From: an uncultured Alphaproteobacteria bacterium
Lineage (GTDB): Bacteria; Pseudomonadota; Alphaproteobacteria; JAPOUT01; G958296285
Direction: 5' to 3'
DNA: 64,000 bases
NCBI GenBank assembly: GCA_958296285.1
Contig: OY282459.1
Span: 1,066,367 to 1,130,366, forward strand
Part shown: piece by piece, positions 32,301 to 40,722 of the stretch
Layout: each line of letters opens with the position of its first letter
Position numbering within the stretch: position 1 is the first letter of the stretch
Notes under the pieces: generated by a model
The model's input: only the letters and a program-made list of their open reading frames with translations
Databases searched by the model: none
What the model was told of the DNA's origin: nothing
Made by a program: the position numbers and the translations under genes

Positions 32301-32925
32301 GCGTCTTGCCATCGGGCGCGGCGGCGTCCAGCGAGAGATTTTCCACGCGGAAGGCGCGCAGAGCCTCAAAGGGCGGCCGTGCGCTGCCCATAAAAAGAAG
32401 CGCTTCCCGAAGCAATCGCGCCTGCGATTCGGGCATCGTTTCGCCCTGCGTCTCTTCCGGCAGCAGCATGTCTATTTGCAGAGCGCCCTGCGGGGAGCGC
32501 GTGAGGAGGATGGAGGCGTCATGGAGGCTGATTTCGGTCGGCGCGAGACGCCCGCCGAAAAGCCCGACAGTTTGGAAATTCGCGCTCAATCGCGCGACCC
32601 GCGTCTCCACCTCCTGACCCGCCGCGCCCTCCCGATAGAAGCGAAGATCGCGGAAAAGAACCCGAACATTCTCCGCCCGCGTCCCCCAGAGAAGCGCCGC
32701 GTCTCCGATAGAGACGCGCCACGATGTCTTGGCGATCGGCGCGCCGTTGAGGCTCGCCCCGGCGGCGCGGATGATCTGCGGCAGGAACGGTTTCAGCGAT
32801 ATTCCCTCCTTGCTCAAAAGAGGAATCGTCAGAATCACCACCGGCAGCGCCACGATCAGAGGCGCGCTGAACAGCAGGAACGCGAAACGCGAAACGCGAA
32901 ACAGAAAAAGATGAAAACCCTTCAT
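29374..32925 (-). CDS. AsmA/YhdP-like envelope protein (DUF3971 type)
   Basis: 1183 residues. One N-terminal transmembrane helix (about 13-35) anchors it in the inner membrane; the rest is a long beta-rich periplasmic region typical of the AsmA-like/YhdP family, which forms bridge-like grooves that help move phospholipids between membranes. The C-terminus has the AsmA_2-like block (GPIITGRKGEGVLGVTYAIDGPAEKPVVRVNPVSALVPGFL). A Gly/Asp/Glu/Asn-rich low-complexity insert (GGDGGDGGGGREESENREN) lies near residue 880-900. No Shine-Dalgarno is obvious. It is divergent from the M23 peptidase gene. Confidence 0.82.
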   Translation of the reverse strand: MKGFHLFLFRVSRFAFLLFSAPLIVALPVVILTIPLLSKEGISLKPFLPQIIRAAGASLNGAPIAKTSWRVSIGDAALLWGTRAENVRVLFRDLRFYREGAAGQEVETRVARLSANFQTVGLFGGRLAPTEISLHDASILLTRSPQGALQIDMLLPEETQGETMPESQARLLREALLFMGSARPPFEALRAFRVENLSLDAAAPDGKTRRIARFSLLLVRKNGSLEGHLAPIKPSDNWEMLLRTEPLAEKDGYRIALEVSHLPIARLARLFPELDNFVHLESEFSGELSAQISADGAIRAAEARFRGEGGGAVAFPAISPARHIISDAEMEIALNMEERALYLKDFRYEAAGAQTRIAGKAIYTEENGDISRFDLSLRAENLSFYIPGASPESVPAKKAELEIALHVSDRAMEIKTFALEVEGGTVELRGRLMQGIQTPGTDLQARFVNIPLAYLPRFFPAAANRKAHQWFVANVRDGHLTEGEFFFRAPPRAGLSVSQQSDFTSRGKVIFRDTAFRYSRSAALVTDADGECVFENRNLSCRIADASSEAPGADGKILITSASYDRAEDTTTIKVAGHGGANVLLQWFDNLPSHLLSAQGVSSANAIGHGAFRADLTWKRGAKSWMRDTQLDAQLRLENFSLEPIFARADESASASRPLALHDGDIVIHLTNSGLLAKGSIALQGVGIQGRWEEKFSYHKGHLISSVQEIDLETKLDSRRLAALGFALPVRIEGSAPFRLRLKRDRISQIAEGSVMADMTNAFLSQSYLGWRKPSGEKADFAARLFSDGEILKLEKIRFASASAGVSGFLFLDRALRLKEGGFDSIRITPDPSDPDAASAEAEIQMHRAEDGTLRVEVKGARFDARHALDRILGGGRENAQRGGDGGDGGGGREESENRENRENQDSETVFVSGEIGSLEAHHGIALQDARFSLARADGKIETLRLDGKLQKGDFQVRLGRKGKKRLLLVASENAGLVLRGLDLYSGVHGGRLKIEAEIARKNPAEDVIRGEINIRNFSVVGAEVLRDIMKQSSLDNPSEQASGEQLNAARDQGVAFQRLQLPFKMEADRIELRDGWAAGPLLGLSLYGSYDRRSKRVAMRGTLTPAYVINAALENVPILGPIITGRKGEGVLGVTYAIDGPAEKPVVRVNPVSALVPGFLRRMFEFRKDSPSRGRGEAGASN

Positions 32926-33266
32926 GGCGTCAGAGTCGCAAGTGAAAGAAGAGGCGAAGGATCGCCCATAATTTTCCCATATTCATGGGATAGGGAGGCA
33001 GTCTAGCATAAAGCGTCATGGAATATCAGCAAGCCGCGCCTCAAAGGAAAGAGAATCGAAAGCCGATGCCGCTCGCCGGCGCGTGAAAATCTCGTGAAAA
33101 TGTGATGATCGCGCGTGAATTATTTCGCGGAAAGGCTTGCTAAATCTTTGGCATAGCGTCTATATTGGGCGCGAAATCCCATCACGGCGGCGCGCGCTCT
33201 CGCCACCGCGGCTCTCTTTTGCCAAAAGGGCAGGAGGGAGAGACAGGGAGAGATCAAGGGGATCCG
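32926..33266 (+). promoter_or_regulatory. 340-bp divergent intergenic region with the M23 peptidase promoter
   Basis: Between the AsmA-like and M23 genes. TTGCTA (33137-33142), 18 bp, TATATT (33161-33166) is a fair sigma-70 promoter toward the M23 gene, leaving a leader of about 95 nt. Earlier (33003-33018) TAGCATAAAG lies just before an ATG opening a 22-codon frame with no other support. Nothing else seen. Confidence 0.4.
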
Positions 33267-34712
33267 ATGGTGGAGAAATCTAAACGCATCCCGCGAATCA
33301 TACGCTATCTCTACGCGGAACGGCAATTTTATATGCGCCATCAGGGACAGGTGCATTTCGTGTCTGTCTCGCCGCTCGCGCAATTGGGTTTGTTTCTGGC
33401 GGCTGTCGCCTTCATCCTGTGGACAATCTACAGTTCCACGCTCGTTTTTTTCCAGCAGAGCAGTTTCAACAGCCTCCACGGTCGCTTCGCCGAGATGCAA
33501 AGCCGATATGAAGAGCGCCTCGCCGAAATGCAAGCCGCCCATGAAAGACTCAGCGTCAAACTGATCCTCGCCCAAGATCACTTTGACAAAGTCACCGAAG
33601 ATCTCCAAGAGCGCCACGAGCATCTCGCCGCCATTATGAGCATGCGCGACAAAATGGGAACCGAACTGGATAAGCGCCGCGAAGAACTCCGAAAAGCCCG
33701 CGAAGCCGCAAGAATCCGAAAGGGCAAAAAGAAAAGAATCAAAGCGCAAAAAACCTCCCGATGGGGCAGACGAATCTTCCCGAAACCGGAAGGCGCGAGC
33801 GCCCATACGCTCTCCTCGCGCCCGATAGACAGCACCGCCGTGCTGATGATGCCGGAAAGCGGGGACAGAAAATCATGGTTTGATTTGGAGCAGAGACTTC
33901 AGGATTTGCGCCATGTCCTTTCGGATACGGGGCGCGAGACGACCGATTCCGTTCTGCCCAGACTCTATTCCATCGGCTTGATTCAAACCGCCATTTTGGA
34001 TCATTTGGAAGAAGCCGTGTTTCAGAAAATCTCGGCCTATGAGGAAGCGCTTCAAGTCGGCGCGGTGATGGACGCCGATCTGATGCTCGCCCGCTTCGCG
34101 AGCAAGGCTGAGGAGGAGGGCGCGAAAGGCGGACCTTACAGACCGCTTTCGTCAAACGCTGCGGGGCTGCCCGCCGCGAATATCACGCTCCGCAAGCCCA
34201 GAGCGAATATGCTGGAAGCGCCGCTCGCCAATCGGATTCACAGCCTCGTCAATACGCTGGACAGACTCGCCGCGCTGGACGATCTCTTCTTCAACCTCCC
34301 TTTAAGCCCCCCGATAGACGATTATCACATCACGAGCGGGTTTGGTCCGCGGGTGGATCCTTTCTCCAAGCGCTGGGGCGAGCATGACGGCATTGATTTG
34401 GTCGGAGGGTCGGAAGAGCGCGTCCGCTCGGTTCTGCCGGGGGTCGTGACCGCCGCCGGCAAGCAGCTCGCCTATGGCAAAATGGTGGAAATTGACCACG
34501 GACGCGGCATTATCACCCGCTATGGACATTTGAAGAAAATTCTCGTAAAGGTTGGCAGCAAAGTCGCCTTTCGCCAGAGTCTTGGCATTGTCGGCAATAC
34601 GGGACGCAGCACCGGGGAGCATCTGCATTATGAAATTCGCATTGACGGCAGAGCGCAGGATCCGTCAAAATTTCTGGAGGCCGGGAAATATGTTTTCAAA
34701 AATAGGGACTAG
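33267..34712 (+). CDS. M23 family metallopeptidase with coiled coil (DipM/MepM-like)
   Basis: 481 residues: short basic cytoplasmic N-terminus, one transmembrane helix (about 36-60), a long coiled coil (about 65-165) and a C-terminal LytM domain. The zinc ligands are visible in GEHDGIDLVG (His and Asp) and HLHYEI (HxH). It cuts peptidoglycan cross-bridges or, if inactive, activates amidases; here the site looks complete. The start at 33267 was chosen because the upstream open frame is basic non-coding-like. It overlaps the bactofilin gene by 23 nt, a common pairing: M23 peptidase plus bactofilin shape the cell wall together. Confidence 0.9.
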   Translation: MVEKSKRIPRIIRYLYAERQFYMRHQGQVHFVSVSPLAQLGLFLAAVAFILWTIYSSTLVFFQQSSFNSLHGRFAEMQSRYEERLAEMQAAHERLSVKLILAQDHFDKVTEDLQERHEHLAAIMSMRDKMGTELDKRREELRKAREAARIRKGKKKRIKAQKTSRWGRRIFPKPEGASAHTLSSRPIDSTAVLMMPESGDRKSWFDLEQRLQDLRHVLSDTGRETTDSVLPRLYSIGLIQTAILDHLEEAVFQKISAYEEALQVGAVMDADLMLARFASKAEEEGAKGGPYRPLSSNAAGLPAANITLRKPRANMLEAPLANRIHSLVNTLDRLAALDDLFFNLPLSPPIDDYHITSGFGPRVDPFSKRWGEHDGIDLVGGSEERVRSVLPGVVTAAGKQLAYGKMVEIDHGRGIITRYGHLKKILVKVGSKVAFRQSLGIVGNTGRSTGEHLHYEIRIDGRAQDPSKFLEAGKYVFKNRD

Positions 34713-35298
34713 CGTGCTTCCCAAAATCGTGCTGGATGCGAAAAATACGGCGTCTAGAAACGGCGCGATGCCCGATATTCCATGTTTGATCAGCCGAGGC
34801 TCCAAAGTGAAGGGGCGACTCATCTCCCCCAGCGAAATCCAGCTGGACGGCACGGTGGAAGGCGATGTTCATAGCAATCGCGTCATCATCAGCGAGTCGG
34901 GCTTCGTGGAGGGGCGCGTCTATGCCACCGAGATTACGATGAAGGGCAAATTGGTCGGCAATATCTATACGAAGCGGATTCATCTCACCGCCAAAAGCCA
35001 TGTGGAAGGCGATGTCCATTATGAGGAACTCAGCATAGAGACCGGCGCTTTCATTGACGGCGGATGCCGCAACGAGCCTTTCAAGGATAAAGTCATGCTC
35101 AAGACGCCTCAGGCAAGCGCCGAGAAGAAAGAGGCGAAAAACGCCGCCGCCGCCGCCCCGACAGACGCCGAAGAGGCAGGAGCGGGAGACGCCGGCGCGA
35201 CCGCGCCTTTCCCGCAAAGAACGCCCGCCGCCGTCAAATCCAGAGCGCAGAACGCGACCGAAGAAAGACGCCCTGAAAGCGCCCGCGCCCGCGCTTAA
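34690..35298 (+). CDS. Bactofilin
   Basis: 202 residues. A central right-handed beta-helix (about 30-125) with the repeating pattern I-x-G-x-V-x-G-x-V (IQLDGTVEGDV, GFVEGRVYATEITMKGKLVGNI, HVEGDVHYEELSIETGAFIDG) is the bactofilin core; the C-terminal 70 residues are a disordered Ala/Glu tail. It polymerises without nucleotide and scaffolds local cell-wall synthesis. ATG 34690 follows GGAGG inside the end of the M23 gene; translation is coupled. Its stop overlaps the prfB stop region on the other strand. Confidence 0.92.
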   Translation: MFSKIGTSVLPKIVLDAKNTASRNGAMPDIPCLISRGSKVKGRLISPSEIQLDGTVEGDVHSNRVIISESGFVEGRVYATEITMKGKLVGNIYTKRIHLTAKSHVEGDVHYEELSIETGAFIDGGCRNEPFKDKVMLKTPQASAEKKEAKNAAAAAPTDAEEAGAGDAGATAPFPQRTPAAVKSRAQNATEERRPESARARA

Positions 35299-36408
35299 TC
35301 CTTATCCTTCCTCTCGGCGCGCCGCGCGAGCTGAGAAATCAGAAAAAGATCCAAATCGCCGTCCAGCACCTCGCTTGGCTGACGGCTTTCGGTGTCGGTG
35401 CGGAGATCCTTGACCAGCTGATAGGGCTGAAGAATATAGGATCGTATTTGCTGTCCCCATCCGATATTGGTTTTTTCGCCGCGCAGCTCTTGCTTGCGCT
35501 CTTCGCGGCGGCGGAGTTCGGCTTCATAAAGACGCGCGCGGAGCATCGTCCATGCGGTCTTGCGATTCTTATGCTGCGAGCGCTCGCTCTGACACTGAAC
35601 GACAATGCCGCTCGGAAGATGAGTCAAACGCACGGCGCTGTCGGTCGTGTTGACATGCTGCCCGCCTGCGCCGCGCGCGCGATAGGTGTCTATGCGCACC
35701 TCTTTCTCGTCAATGGCGATCTCTATGGAGTCGTCCGCTTCGGGATAGACGCCGACCTTGCTGAAACTCGTATGACGCCTCTTGCCGGCGTCAAAAGGAG
35801 AAATCCGCACAAGGCGATGCACGCCGGTTTCATATTTTAGCCAGCCATAGGCTTGCGCGCCGTTGATTTCCATTGTCGCCGATTTGATTCCCGCCTCCTC
35901 GCCGTCGCTTCGCGCGACAAGTTCGGTTTTATAGCCTCTGCCTTGCGCCCAGCGCTGATACATGCGGAGCAGCATTTCCGCCCAATCCTGACTCTCCGTG
36001 CCGCCGGCGCCGGCATGGACTTCCAAATAGCAGCTGTTGGCGTCTGCTTCGCCGTCAAAGAGGGTTTCCCATTTTCGGCGCTCTATCGCCTTGTGGAGAG
36101 CGGCGAGGTGATGGAGCGTCTCGCTTTCCAGAGCGGAATCCTCTTCTTGACGCGCCAAGGCGAGAAGATCGCGCGTCTCGGCGAGTTCTTTGCGGAAATT
36201 TTCGTAATTGTCCAGAGTCTCGCGCAATCGGCTTTGCTCGCGCATCAATTGGCGGGCTTGGTCGGGCTTCTGCCAGAGAGAGGGATCGCGCGCGCGCGCT
36301 TGGAGATCGGCGAGACGATCTTTCACATTCTCGCGGTCAAAGACGCCCCCTCAGCAGCGACAGCGACTGCTCAATCTCTTCCATCAGGCTTTGAGAATCT
36401 TGCGGCAT
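35295..36408 (-). CDS. prfB: Peptide chain release factor 2, with programmed +1 frameshift
   Basis: RF2, which ends translation at UGA and UAA. The protein is read in two frames. It starts at ATG 36408 (M-P-Q-D-S-Q-S-L-M-E-E-I), reaches an in-frame TGA at 36339-36337 after 23 codons, and continues +1 to give about 370 residues. The frameshift site is the classic AGGGGG-CGT-CTT-TGA-C. The main body has the GGQ loop (RGAGGQHVNTTDSAVRLTH) and RF2-type decoding region. The visible long ORF starting at a GTG (36326) lacks the real N-terminus. ATG 36408 overlaps the PBP1A stop (TAATG). High confidence. Confidence 0.95.
36336..36351 (-). promoter_or_regulatory. RF2 programmed +1 frameshift signal
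   Basis: Minus strand: internal Shine-Dalgarno AGGGGG (36351-36346), CGT, slippery CTT, stop TGA (36339-36337), then C, the poor-termination context. Identical in plan to E. coli prfB. Low RF2 slows decoding of UGA and promotes the shift, so RF2 controls its own level. Confidence 0.93.
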
Positions 36409-39404
36409 TAATAAAGCCCGCCCGTTCCCGGAACGTAAGACTCGTCTTTGTCTTTTTCGGAAGCGGGGAGGAGAGACTGCGCCGGTTCTTCTTCGCCCTC
36501 TTGCGGGGCGATCGTCTCGGCGAGTTTTTCGGAATTGGGATCGGGCTGCGTTCCTGTCTTAAAAGCTTCCAAGATCGTTCTCTCTTTCTCGGAGGCAGGG
36601 AGGAATCCGGTCTTCGCGTTGATACGGACAAGACTGACCCCAGGCGGAACGGCGAAAGGCTGCGGAGGACGATCTCCGATCGCCTCTTTCATAAAGAGCG
36701 CGAAAATGGGGGCGGCGACTCGTCCGCCGGTTTCCTTGTTTCCGAGCGTCTCCGGCGCGTCAAAGCCGACAAAAACGCCAACGACAAGATTCGGCGAAAA
36801 GCCCACGAACCACGCATCATGCTCTTCATCGGTCGTGCCTGTCTTTCCGGCGATCGGGCGTCCTTTGAGACGCGCCGTGCGTCCGGTGCCGCGCGACACG
36901 ACTCCTTCCATCAGTGAGATCAGTTGATAGGCCGTCTGCGGGCTGATGATCTGATCCCGCGTTTCCAAAAATTCCGGCTCTTTCTGCTCCTCCCATTGCG
37001 GCGCGGCGCATTTCCAGCATTGGCGGCGATCCCGCTTGAAGACGGCGCGTCCGCGTCTGTCCTGAATGCGCTCTATCAGGAACGGCTTGACGCGCCTGCC
37101 CCCATTCGGGAACGCGGCATAGGCGGCGGTCAGATCAAGCAGCGTGGTCTCTTCAATCCCCAGCGCGATGCCGAGCTCGGCGCGAACCCCCTTGGCGAGA
37201 CCGAAGCGCTTCGCGTAATCCACGATCCGCTCCACGCCCAGAGCGTTGGCGAGATGCAGAGTCATCAGATTCCGCGATTTCTCCAAACCCGTCCGCAGCG
37301 TGGAGAGTCCGTGAAAGGATTTGCCGTAATTTTCAGGCTTCCACAACAGCCCCGAAGCCTCGCGCTCGGTCACGAAGGGCGCGTCCAAAATGCGACTCGC
37401 CGGCGTAAAACCGCTCTCCAGCGCGACCGCGTAGATAAAGGGCTTGAAGGCGGAGCCGGGCTGACGGCGGGCTTGAGTCGCGCGGTTGAACTCGCTGATC
37501 GCGTAGCTGAAGCCGCCGGTCAGAGCGAGGACGCGCCCGTCATGCGGATCCAGCGCCACCAGAGCGCCATTGGCGCGCGGAACTTGTCGCAGAGCATAGG
37601 AGGGAAGGAGAGGGGGGGCGTCCGCGTTTCGCGCATAGACGCTCAGATCGCTCGCCGCCCGCGCCAGAGACTCGGCGAGCGGCGAGAAGGATCGCGGCGG
37701 AAGATATTCGTAAGAATCCTCCCGCGCCGCGTAAAGAACCTCCCCCGCCGAAAGAGGAGGATCGGGGCGCGTGATGATCAGATCAATCTCGCCCTCTATG
37801 CTGGATTGTCGCTCCCACGCGATTCTTTGGAGCGGAACGAAGCCTTTCCGGCTTGAGAGCGGGATCGTCTCTGTGGCGGCGGGGCTGTCGGCGCGGATGA
37901 TTCCCATTTCGGCGAAATCGGGCGTCGTCTCCATAAGGACGGGAGGCGTCCAGCCTCTTAAGATCGGCTTTTTCAGCTCGGCGATGGGCTTCTGCCAGTC
38001 TTTCGGCAGGGGCGGGCGATCGTGGAGCGGCGGGGGCAGAGAAGGCTGGTCGTGCAGAGGACGCTCGGCGAGCGGCGCGGGGTCTTCGGAAGGTTCCGGC
38101 GGCTTCGGCTCATAGAAGCCTTGACGCTCCGCGTAAATAATATCCCCGACAGACAGGACATCGGCAGGGCGCGAGATTTTCGCGCCGCGCTTGCCGTCTT
38201 CCAAATGCTCGCGCGCCCATTTGAGCTCCTCAAGCGGAATGACCCCGGTCTCCAATTTGAAAAACTCCGCGTCTTTGCCTGTGATCTGTCGCGAGGGCTT
38301 GATGCCAATCTCGGCGTAATCGGGCGTGATGTTCGTGACGACCGCCAGAGTCCATGGCTCCAAGCCCGGCAGAGGCGTCATGTTCTGAAGCGCGATCGGC
38401 CAGAAAAGACCCGCCTCCAAACGCCCGACAGGCCCGCGCCAGCCATGCCGTCTGTCATAGGCGATCAGACCTTCGCGCAAAGATTTCTCGGCGAGGGATT
38501 GGAAGCGCGGCGAGAGAGTGGTGCGGACAGACAAGCCGCCGCCATAGATCGCCTTGCCGCCATAGAGTTTCGTGATTCGGCGGCGCGCTTCTTCCACGAA
38601 ATAGGGTCCTGTCTCTTGGAGGGTTCTGTTCTGCGGCAGCGTTTTGGGGAGGGGCTGCGCGCGCGCTTCTCGCTCTTCCTCTTCGGAGATATATCCGTTG
38701 ACCCGCATCCTTTTGAGAACCCAGTCGCGCCGCGCCCGCGCCCTCTCACGATGCCGAAGGGGATGGTAATTGTTCGGCCCCTTAGGCAGCGCCGCCAAAT
38801 AGGCGATTTCGGGAAGGGTCAGTTCCGAGAGACTCTTGCCGAAATAGGCGAGCGAAGCCGACGCCACGCCATAGCTTCCAAGCCCCATGAAGATTTGATT
38901 GAGATAGAGTTCCAAGATTCGCGTCTTGGAGAGCGCCTTCTCCAAACGGAGCGCCAGCAGCGCCTCTTTGATTTTGCGTTTTAGGCGCAGCTCCTGCGTG
39001 AGCAAAAAATTCCGCGCCACCTGCTGCGTGATCGTAGAGCCGCCGAGCGGACGCTGTCCGCGCAAGGCTCGCCCGACATTCGCCACCGCCGAGCGCATGA
39101 TGCTCCCGACATTCAGACCGCCATGCTCAAAAAACTTCCGATCCTCCGCCGACAAAAAGGCGTCAGTCAGACGCGGCGGAATCCCTTCATAAGGCACGAA
39201 GAGACGCCTCTCCCACGCATATTCCGCCAGAAGGAGTCCATCCTCCGAATAAAAGCGCGACATGACTTTCGGCTCGTAATTGGCGAGGTGATCGTAGCCC
39301 GGAATCTCCGTGCTGATCCGCCAAAGCACGACAATGGCGATCGCCGAAACGCCCATAATCAGCGCCGCGACAGACATCGCGATATAGGTGAAGAGTCTGA
39401 CCAT
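36408..39404 (-). CDS. mrcA: Penicillin-binding protein 1A with duplicated OB-like domain
   Basis: 998 residues, longer than most PBP1A. Order: transmembrane helix (6-28), GT51 transglycosylase with Glu87 in AEDRKFFEHGG, then an OB-like domain at about 358-432, a Pro-rich linker, a second copy at about 492-566, and the transpeptidase with Ser651-x-x-Lys654 and a KTGTT motif. The two inserts align well: NITPDYAEIGI / ETTPDFAEMGI, GVIPLEELKW / GFVPLQRIAW, RPADVLSVGDIIYAERQGFYE / RPDPPLSAGEVLYAAREDSYE. It polymerises and cross-links peptidoglycan. Operon amidase - mrcA - prfB, the standard alphaproteobacterial order. Confidence 0.93.
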   Translation of the reverse strand: MVRLFTYIAMSVAALIMGVSAIAIVVLWRISTEIPGYDHLANYEPKVMSRFYSEDGLLLAEYAWERRLFVPYEGIPPRLTDAFLSAEDRKFFEHGGLNVGSIMRSAVANVGRALRGQRPLGGSTITQQVARNFLLTQELRLKRKIKEALLALRLEKALSKTRILELYLNQIFMGLGSYGVASASLAYFGKSLSELTLPEIAYLAALPKGPNNYHPLRHRERARARRDWVLKRMRVNGYISEEEEREARAQPLPKTLPQNRTLQETGPYFVEEARRRITKLYGGKAIYGGGLSVRTTLSPRFQSLAEKSLREGLIAYDRRHGWRGPVGRLEAGLFWPIALQNMTPLPGLEPWTLAVVTNITPDYAEIGIKPSRQITGKDAEFFKLETGVIPLEELKWAREHLEDGKRGAKISRPADVLSVGDIIYAERQGFYEPKPPEPSEDPAPLAERPLHDQPSLPPPLHDRPPLPKDWQKPIAELKKPILRGWTPPVLMETTPDFAEMGIIRADSPAATETIPLSSRKGFVPLQRIAWERQSSIEGEIDLIITRPDPPLSAGEVLYAAREDSYEYLPPRSFSPLAESLARAASDLSVYARNADAPPLLPSYALRQVPRANGALVALDPHDGRVLALTGGFSYAISEFNRATQARRQPGSAFKPFIYAVALESGFTPASRILDAPFVTEREASGLLWKPENYGKSFHGLSTLRTGLEKSRNLMTLHLANALGVERIVDYAKRFGLAKGVRAELGIALGIEETTLLDLTAAYAAFPNGGRRVKPFLIERIQDRRGRAVFKRDRRQCWKCAAPQWEEQKEPEFLETRDQIISPQTAYQLISLMEGVVSRGTGRTARLKGRPIAGKTGTTDEEHDAWFVGFSPNLVVGVFVGFDAPETLGNKETGGRVAAPIFALFMKEAIGDRPPQPFAVPPGVSLVRINAKTGFLPASEKERTILEAFKTGTQPDPNSEKLAETIAPQEGEEEPAQSLLPASEKDKDESYVPGTGGLY

Positions 39405-39484
39405 GATGGATAAGCCCGTTTATTTTAAGAAGCCCCGTCAATTAGTCTAGCGCAATTCTTAATGCGAGCGCAATTCCGACCCTC

Positions 39485-40252
39485 TCAGCGAAAATTGACC
39501 GAGAGACGCCGCTCCTCAAAAAACCTGTCCAGCGCCCGCGCGATCGCGCGGGCGAGTTTGTCGCGGAAGGTTTTTCTAGCGAGGCGCTTGCGATCTTCGG
39601 GGTTGCTCAAAAAACCCAGCTCTATCAGAACGGACGGAATGTCGGGCGCCGACAAAACGTGAAAATTCGCGAAGCGATGCGGCGAATCCAGCAGCGGGGT
39701 CAGTCCGCCCAGCTGAGGGAGAAGCGCGCGCGCGAAAAAATGCGAAATCTTTTGCGATTCGCGTCCGGCGAGATCAAGAATGATGGCGCGCGCTTCCGGC
39801 AGCGTCTCTTGACGGTTGATGCCGAGAATCGGAAAACCGGCGTTCTCGCGCCGCGCGAGCGCCTCGGCATGGGCGTCCGAAGCCTCTTTGGAGGCGGAAT
39901 AGACGGCGAAGCCTCCGACCTCGCGGCGCAGACTCGAATCCGCATGGATGGAAATGAAAAGATCCGCCTGATGCGACCGCGCGAACAAAACACGCTCCCG
40001 CAGCGACAAAAAGCGATCGCTCTCCCGCGTCAGCAAAATCCGATAAGAGCCGCGCGAGGAAAGCGCCCTTTTGAGGGCAAGCGCGAATTCCAAACTGATA
40101 TCCTTCTCGCGCATCGCCGAGGAAATCGCGCCCGGATCCGCGCCCCCATGCCCGGGATCCAAAACAATCACCGGATCCCGCGCTTCGGCGCCGGACGCGG
40201 CAGCGAGCGCGCCGAGAAAAACCATCAAAAACAGGAAGCGGAAAAAAACCAT
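39485..40252 (-). CDS. amiC: N-acetylmuramoyl-L-alanine amidase (Amidase_3)
   Basis: 255 residues with a signal peptide (MVFFRFLFLMVFLGALAAASGAEA), so periplasmic. Amidase_3 zinc motifs: LDPGHGGADPG with the first His, and FISIHADSS; the second Glu is in ELGFLSN. It cleaves the bond between N-acetylmuramic acid and L-alanine during septum splitting. Shorter than AmiC with AMIN domain; here the AMIN domain is absent. It is first in the operon with mrcA and prfB. A set of 10-bp tandem repeats lies just upstream of its start. Confidence 0.93.
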   Translation of the reverse strand: MVFFRFLFLMVFLGALAAASGAEARDPVIVLDPGHGGADPGAISSAMREKDISLEFALALKRALSSRGSYRILLTRESDRFLSLRERVLFARSHQADLFISIHADSSLRREVGGFAVYSASKEASDAHAEALARRENAGFPILGINRQETLPEARAIILDLAGRESQKISHFFARALLPQLGGLTPLLDSPHRFANFHVLSAPDIPSVLIELGFLSNPEDRKRLARKTFRDKLARAIARALDRFFEERRLSVNFR

Positions 40253-40260
40253 AAAAAACC

Positions 40261-40300
40261 TTTCGCCTACTTTCGCTTACTTTCGCTTAGTTTCGCTTTA
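40261..40300. repeat. Four 10-bp tandem repeats upstream of the amidase start
   Basis: Four contiguous units of TTTCGCYTAS (the last is TTTCGCTTTA), starting 9 bp before the amidase ATG at 40252. The 10-bp period matches one helical turn, so a protein could bind one face repeatedly, or the RNA leader (GCGAAAGTAA units) could be a regulator target. Directly visible; the function is unknown. Confidence 0.6.
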
Positions 40301-40406
40301 AGGGCGCAAGATGATGTTAGAGCGCGAAAGGTTTAAGAAAACGTTAATTTCGCGCCAATCTCGCGCGGCGAAGACAAATCCCGCTCCGCTCCGCCTTTCT
40401 CTTTCC

Positions 40407-40435
40407 TTGCAATCTCGGCGACAACGCGCTAGAAA
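40407..40435 (+). promoter_or_regulatory. Promoter of rne
   Basis: TTGCAA (40407-40412), 17 bp, TAGAAA (40430-40435). It leaves a leader of about 280 nt before the rne ATG at 40723. A 93-codon open frame starts at 40445, just after the predicted start of transcription, and its TGA overlaps the rne ATG. Confidence 0.5.
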
Positions 40436-40673
40436 GAGTGTCGCATGGCATCCCATGCGGAGAAGCGAAAGAGACCCGATCGGCGAGAACCCTATGCGCG
40501 AGACGAACACCAACGCGATTCTTGCCCAAAGGCAGAGACGATCGGACGCCTTCCCCACGCCCCTCCCAGCCGCCATGCTTTTCACCCAACCCCGCAGTTT
40601 TTCTCGCGCGGCGCTCTCGCCCATCATGATCGCCATGATGGCCGCGCCGACAGGAGAAGCACAAGAATCACAA

Positions 40674-40705
40674 GATTCGCGGACGAAAATCTTTCGCCGC
40701 GAGTC
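40674..40705 (+). promoter_or_regulatory. Strong hairpin in the rne leader
   Basis: Arms GATTCGCGG and CCGCGAGTC, continued by CGAAA / TTTCG, make about 14 pairs with one bulge and a 3-nt loop; TTTT follows. It ends 17 nt before the rne ATG. It could be an RNase E autoregulation element as in E. coli rne, or an attenuator. Confidence 0.55.
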
Positions 40706-40722
40706 TTTTGGAGACAAGACGA

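Noticed and set aside
33018..33086. 22-codon ORF preceded by a -10-like TAGCAT
   Set aside because: No ribosome-binding site or recognisable product, and nothing conserved to judge by.
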